DNA of 8,807 nucleotides, taken from positions 1 to 8,807 of the forward strand of contig DATEAK010000264.1 of NCBI GenBank assembly GCA_035288405.1, given 5' to 3'. Positions 5,650-8,807 of the stretch are shown here, piece by piece; within the stretch, counting starts at the first letter, position 1; each line of letters opens with the position of its first letter. Position numbers and translations under genes: made by a program. This DNA comes from JACPSX01 sp035288405 [NCBI: bacterium] (GTDB lineage Bacteria > JACPSX01). The notes beneath the pieces were generated by a model. It was not told the DNA's origin. It did not search any database and saw only the letters and a list, made by a program, of their open reading frames with translations.

Positions 5650-6843
5650 ATGGAAAAATGTCCAACGCCCTCTGCAGTTAAGCAGAGTCTGGCCGCACGC
5701 ATACGGGAAAAGGGGCCGATTCCCTTCTCGGAATTTATGGAGTTCGCCCTCTACGATCCTTCGTGGGGTTACTACATACGGGAGCACCCCACGGCAAGTC
5801 GTAACGGAGATTTCATTACCAGCGTATCCGTGCACCCCCTCTTTGGCCAATGCCTGGCCGTTCAGATCGCCGAGATGGCCGAAAGAATGGGGACGAAGAG
5901 TTTCCAAATCATCGAGTTTGGTGGTGGGAAAGGTGCTCTTTGCGTGGATATCCTGAAGTGTCTTAAAGAGGAATTTCCACGGGTTTACCAGCGTACGTAC
6001 TACAGGATTGTGGAAGTTGCCGAGTCTCCTTCCTCATTCTGGGAAGAGGTGGATCGATGGGTGCCGGAGTGTCGGGAGCGCCTTTCTTGGCTCACTCCTA
6101 CGGAGTGGAACCTGGACTCGTCTCCTTTCAGTGGGTGCGTCTTAGCCCAGGAATTTCTGGATGCTCTCCCCGTTCACCGGGTCGTCCGCAGCCGTGGGGA
6201 CTGGGAAGAGATTTACGTCGATTACCAGAAGGGATCATTCAAAGAAGTGGCAGGGCCTCTCTCTTCATCCGACCTTCGTGAGGTCTGCCAGAGCGTGCCG
6301 GAGGGAGAATCGTTAACGGAAGGAGCTGCACTAGAGATCAACTTGGCGGCGGTTCGCTGGCTCGAGGGAATCGCAGCGCGGTTGCAGCAAGGCTATATTC
6401 TCATTTTGGATTACGGCGCCTGGGGAGCGCCCTTGCTGGCCGATACGCTGTCCTGCTACTTTCGCCATACGGTTCATCATAACCCGTATATCCGGCTTGG
6501 GGAGCAAGACATGACCACCCATGTAGATTTCCACAGCCTGGTTCTTGCTGCCCAGAGGACTGGCTTGGTACCGCGGGGTTTGGTATCTCAAACCAGGTTT
6601 CTCTTCAACCTGGGGATTGTGGAACGGGCGTCTAGAAGGTATGATTCGCTAGATTCATCTGTGGGACTGTCGGAGCGCCTGGCATTGAAGACCTTGACCC
6701 TGCCGGATGGCATGGGGGATCGGTTCTGGGTTTTTGTGCTGGAGAGGTCCATGGGGAAGGAATTGTTGCGGGGTCTTGAGTGCCGGGTTTTGACGGAAGG
6801 GCGAGAGGGGGCGCAGGACCCAGTTCTCTGTGCTTCGTTCTGA
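5650..6843 (+). CDS. midA: MidA/NDUFAF7-family SAM-dependent methyltransferase
   Basis: This 397-residue protein belongs to COG1565 (Methyltransf_28). Visible signatures in order are PFSEFMEFALYDPSWGYY (25-42), GDFITSVSVHPLFG (53-66), the SAM-binding loop IIEFGGGKGAL (87-97), AQEFLDALPVHRVV (166-179), YILILDYG (249-256) and the C-terminal block PYIRLGEQDMTTHVDF (279-294). The eukaryotic member NDUFAF7/MidA is a mitochondrial enzyme that symmetrically dimethylates an arginine of complex I subunit NDUFS2, the NuoD homologue, and is needed for complex I assembly. Here the gene heads a cluster that ends in nuoB and nuoD, which supports the same role in this bacterium (inference). The stop TGA lies 7 bases before the glcF ATG, indicating tight coupling. 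The last 25 residues or so extend beyond the conserved core. Confidence 0.9.
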   Translation: MEKCPTPSAVKQSLAARIREKGPIPFSEFMEFALYDPSWGYYIREHPTASRNGDFITSVSVHPLFGQCLAVQIAEMAERMGTKSFQIIEFGGGKGALCVDILKCLKEEFPRVYQRTYYRIVEVAESPSSFWEEVDRWVPECRERLSWLTPTEWNLDSSPFSGCVLAQEFLDALPVHRVVRSRGDWEEIYVDYQKGSFKEVAGPLSSSDLREVCQSVPEGESLTEGAALEINLAAVRWLEGIAARLQQGYILILDYGAWGAPLLADTLSCYFRHTVHHNPYIRLGEQDMTTHVDFHSLVLAAQRTGLVPRGLVSQTRFLFNLGIVERASRRYDSLDSSVGLSERLALKTLTLPDGMGDRFWVFVLERSMGKELLRGLECRVLTEGREGAQDPVLCASF

Positions 6844-6850
6844 GGAAGAC

Positions 6851-8170
6851 ATGGCCGGAACAGTCGCTGAAGTTGAATTAGGGCGCTGTGTCTCATCTAG
6901 TGAAGATTATTACCAGGGACTACTCTCCTGTGTTCACTGTGGACTGTGTCTTCCTGCCTGCCCGACTTACCGGGAGCTGGGTACCGAAATGGATTCACCT
7001 CGAGGCCGCATTTCCCTCATGCGTGCAGTGGCGGAAGGACAGATTCATCTCTCGTCTCGAGTTCTCCGGCATATTGATCTTTGCCTGGGGTGCCGGGCCT
7101 GTGAACCCGCCTGTCCTTCGGGGGTACCCTATGGCAGCCTCCTGGAGTGGACTCGGGAGCAGTCGGCGAAGCGCGGCAATGACGATAGTAAGGCGAATAA
7201 CCTGAAGCGGGTTTATCGGAGTTTATTCGGCCACACTGGGTTTCTTAATTGGCTATGCCAGATGGTTCGAATCTACCAGATCACGGGGCTTGAGAAAGTG
7301 GTGAGGAGATCCGGAGTTTTGCACTGCTTTCCCGAGAAGATTCGAGGATTGGAGTCGATGCTTCCGACAGTGCCCGCCTGGCATGAGCGCAGACCCATTC
7401 CGGAAATGTTTGGTTCTGCCGGACAGGCCGGCGTGGTCGGCCTGTTTGCGGGCTGTGTGGGGTCAACTTTGTTCGGAAGGGTGAATCGGTTCGCGGCACG
7501 GATCTTGGCCTATCACGGTTTTCAGACCCATACTCCAGCCGGACAAGTCTGTTGTGGCGCGTTGCAGTGGCACAGCGGCGATCGGGAGGGTGCCCGGTCA
7601 CTGGCGAAGCGGAACGTCGAAGCTTTCGCCCAATCAGGGTCCGGGGAAATTCTCGTCGCGGCGGCAGGCTGTGGGGCCGTCCTTAAAGAATACGGGGAGC
7701 TCCTAGATGGCGTGCCAGCAGCCGTAAGTTTCAGCAGCCGGGTGAGAGACATCAACGAATTTCTCGGAGGGCTGCACCTGCGCCGTCCCCCGGTGAGTCT
7801 ACCTCTCAAAGTCACCTACCAGGATCCTTGTCACCTGGCGCACGTCCAAGGCGTCCGCGGGGAACCGCGGCGTTTGCTGGCAGCGATTCCTGGAATTGAA
7901 TTGGTGGAAATGCCCGATTCGGACCGCTGTTGCGGCAGTGCAGGAACATATACGATCAGGGAGTACGAAATGTCCATGCGCTTGCTGAAAAGCAAGATGC
8001 GCGCTGTCGCTTCCACGGGAGCGCAGGCAATTGTCACAGCCAATCCGGGATGCCACATACAGCTTGAAGGCGGAACCCGGAAGTTTGGGCCGCAGATCCC
8101 GGTCTATCATGTGGTGGAGTTGCTGGCCAGATCTTACGGCCTGGCCGGTCCGGCTACCTGGAAGAACTGA
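6851..8170 (+). CDS. glcF: Glycolate oxidase iron-sulfur subunit-like protein (GlcF)
   Basis: This 439-residue protein has two N-terminal 4Fe-4S motifs, C27-x2-C30-x2-C33-x3-C37-P and C78-x2-C81-x2-C84-x3-C88-P. Two CCG (DUF224) domains follow: C202, C234-C235-G and C274, then C327, C360-C361-G and C401. The architecture is shared with HdrD-like proteins, but the stretch CPTYRELGTEMDSPRGRISLM is characteristic of GlcF. GlcF passes electrons from a FAD-linked 2-hydroxyacid dehydrogenase (GlcD/GlcE) toward the quinone pool. No GlcD-like gene is in the window; the neighbours are midA (7 bp upstream) and nuoB (32 bp downstream). ATG 6851 is chosen because GAGGAAG precedes it; a GTG at 6830 would overlap midA by 14 bases. 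The substrate could equally be lactate or another 2-hydroxyacid. Confidence 0.88.
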   Translation: MAGTVAEVELGRCVSSSEDYYQGLLSCVHCGLCLPACPTYRELGTEMDSPRGRISLMRAVAEGQIHLSSRVLRHIDLCLGCRACEPACPSGVPYGSLLEWTREQSAKRGNDDSKANNLKRVYRSLFGHTGFLNWLCQMVRIYQITGLEKVVRRSGVLHCFPEKIRGLESMLPTVPAWHERRPIPEMFGSAGQAGVVGLFAGCVGSTLFGRVNRFAARILAYHGFQTHTPAGQVCCGALQWHSGDREGARSLAKRNVEAFAQSGSGEILVAAAGCGAVLKEYGELLDGVPAAVSFSSRVRDINEFLGGLHLRRPPVSLPLKVTYQDPCHLAHVQGVRGEPRRLLAAIPGIELVEMPDSDRCCGSAGTYTIREYEMSMRLLKSKMRAVASTGAQAIVTANPGCHIQLEGGTRKFGPQIPVYHVVELLARSYGLAGPATWKN

Positions 8171-8202
8171 GAAACGATTTGAACTGTCTTTAGGGAGCGG
8201 AT

Positions 8203-8688
8203 ATGGGAAAAGAAGAGGGAAGCGGAGATCACGTTTTTAGGGATGTGTTTTTGACTCGGGTTGATGATCTCGTTAATTGGTCCCGGAAAAATTCCCTGTG
8301 GCCGGCCATGTTCGGTCTGGCCTGTTGTGCCATCGAGATGATGGCCACGAGCACTTCCCGCTACGATTTGGCCCGCTTCGGAGCCGAAGTCTTCCGAGCC
8401 TCGCCGCGCCAGGCCGATCTCATGATTGTGGCAGGTCGGGTCTCGGCGAAAATGGCGCCGGTGCTGCGTCGCATATACGACCAGATGCCCAACCCCAAGT
8501 GGGTCATCTCTATGGGGGCGTGCGCCTCTACCGGCGGGATGTTTGACAACTATGCCATTGTTCAGGGAGTTGATCAGGTCGTTCCCGTGGACATTTATGT
8601 TCCGGGGTGTCCTCCGAGGCCTGAAGCTCTGATGGAGGGGATTATTAAGCTCCAGGAGAAGATTGCGAAGGAGAGGGTACTGCGCTAG
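8203..8688 (+). CDS. nuoB: NADH-quinone oxidoreductase subunit B
   Basis: This 161-residue subunit binds cluster N2, the last Fe-S centre before quinone reduction in complex I. The four expected cysteines are C41-C42 ([10 protein letters not shown]), C107 ([10 protein letters not shown]) and C136 ([10 protein letters not shown]). Conserved segments [27 protein letters not shown] and [11 protein letters not shown] are intact, and the length is normal. The start ATG follows TAGGGAGCGGAT. It is 32 bp after glcF and 66 bp before nuoD, in one apparent operon. Unusually, nuoA is not directly upstream and nuoC is not directly downstream. The long open frame on the opposite strand (8134-8799) is a shadow. 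Confidence 0.97.
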   Translation: MGKEEGSGDHVFRDVFLTRVDDLVNWSRKNSLWPAMFGLACCAIEMMATSTSRYDLARFGAEVFRASPRQADLMIVAGRVSAKMAPVLRRIYDQMPNPKWVISMGACASTGGMFDNYAIVQGVDQVVPVDIYVPGCPPRPEALMEGIIKLQEKIAKERVLR

Positions 8689-8754
8689 CGGCGTTGTCGC
8701 AGAATCCACAATGGTAGCAGGCGTGAGAATTCCCACACGAATCAAGGGGCAGTT
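8689..8754 (+). other. 66-bp spacer where nuoC would be expected
   Basis: The gap between nuoB and nuoD is far too short for nuoC (about 150-200 codons). It contains AAGGGGC (8744-8750), which can serve as ribosome binding site for nuoD. No promoter or hairpin is evident. Confidence 0.75.
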
Positions 8755-8807
8755 ATGGCGCAAACCGAGACAATGATCCTGAACATGGGGCCTCAGCATC
8801 CGAGCAC
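8755..8807 (+). CDS. nuoD: NADH-quinone oxidoreductase subunit D, 3'-truncated by the window edge
   Basis: Only 17 full codons are visible: MAQTETMILNMGPQHPS, followed by the first two bases (AC) of the next codon. MGPQHPST is the near-invariant N-terminal signature of NuoD (the 49-kDa subunit, homologue of NDUFS2), which with NuoB forms the quinone pocket. The protein begins directly with the NuoD domain, so it is not a NuoCD fusion. The arginine methylated by NDUFAF7 in the mitochondrial homologue lies beyond the window. The start follows AAGGGGCAGTT. Confidence 0.9.
   Translation, partial: MAQTETMILNMGPQHPS

Noticed and set aside
6830-6850. GTG start for glcF overlapping midA by 14 bases
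   Set aside because: The ATG at 6851 has GAGGAAG directly upstream; the seven extra residues add no conserved sequence.
8134-8799. 221-residue open frame on the minus strand
   Set aside because: It lies antisense to nuoB, which has all four N2 cysteines and full family conservation; the minus frame is a shadow.
1-8807. CRISPR array, tRNA, rRNA, IS element or riboswitch
   Set aside because: No regularly spaced repeats, cloverleaf-like segments, transposase frames or recognisable riboswitch cores were seen on either strand.

Overview
The window is ordinary bacterial chromosome at about 50-60% G+C, with an AT-rich patch at roughly 3450-3640. It encodes an anaerobe- or microaerobe-style peroxide defence set (PerR, rubredoxin-less rubrerythrin, Dps-like thioferritin) together with NuoBD-type respiratory complex I and a glycolate-oxidase-type iron-sulfur protein. 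The combination fits a deep-branching, non-enteric lineage such as Nitrospirota, Methylomirabilota, Desulfobacterota or Acidobacteriota. This placement is an inference from gene content and L3 style; no marker fixes the taxon. I see no rRNA, tRNA, CRISPR, IS element, integrase or prophage.

Layout. (1) 1-523 is the 3' part of rplC (ribosomal protein L3); rplD does not follow it. (2) 677-3339, minus strand, is a two-gene transcription unit: a SAMHD1/dGTPase-like HD phosphohydrolase (TTG start with a strong Shine-Dalgarno), then a glutaredoxin-thioredoxin reductase fusion. (3) 3340-3639 is a divergent regulatory region with two good sigma70-type promoters, a Fur/PerR-like 7-1-7 box between the -35 and -10 of perR, and four perfect palindromes of 12-14 bp. 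(4) 3640-5509, plus strand, holds perR, rubrerythrin, tandem hairpins ending in an intrinsic terminator, then the thioferritin. (5) 5593-8807, plus strand, is a promoter followed by midA, glcF, nuoB and the first 17 codons of nuoD.

How the parts fit. Group 3-4 is a self-regulated peroxide and iron stress module: PerR senses peroxide through bound metal, rubrerythrin reduces H2O2, and thioferritin uses peroxide to oxidise and store iron. The minus-strand pair could link dNTP breakdown with the thiol reductant that feeds ribonucleotide reductase and peroxidases. The last group links MidA, the bacterial relative of the complex I assembly methyltransferase NDUFAF7, to nuoD, which encodes the homologue of that enzyme's known substrate.

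No wholly new system is evident. The points most worth a second look are the midA-glcF-nuoB-nuoD arrangement without nuoC or an adjacent nuoA, the N-terminal glutaredoxin fusion on a low-molecular-weight thioredoxin reductase, the palindrome-rich divergent promoter region, and the orphaned end of rplC.
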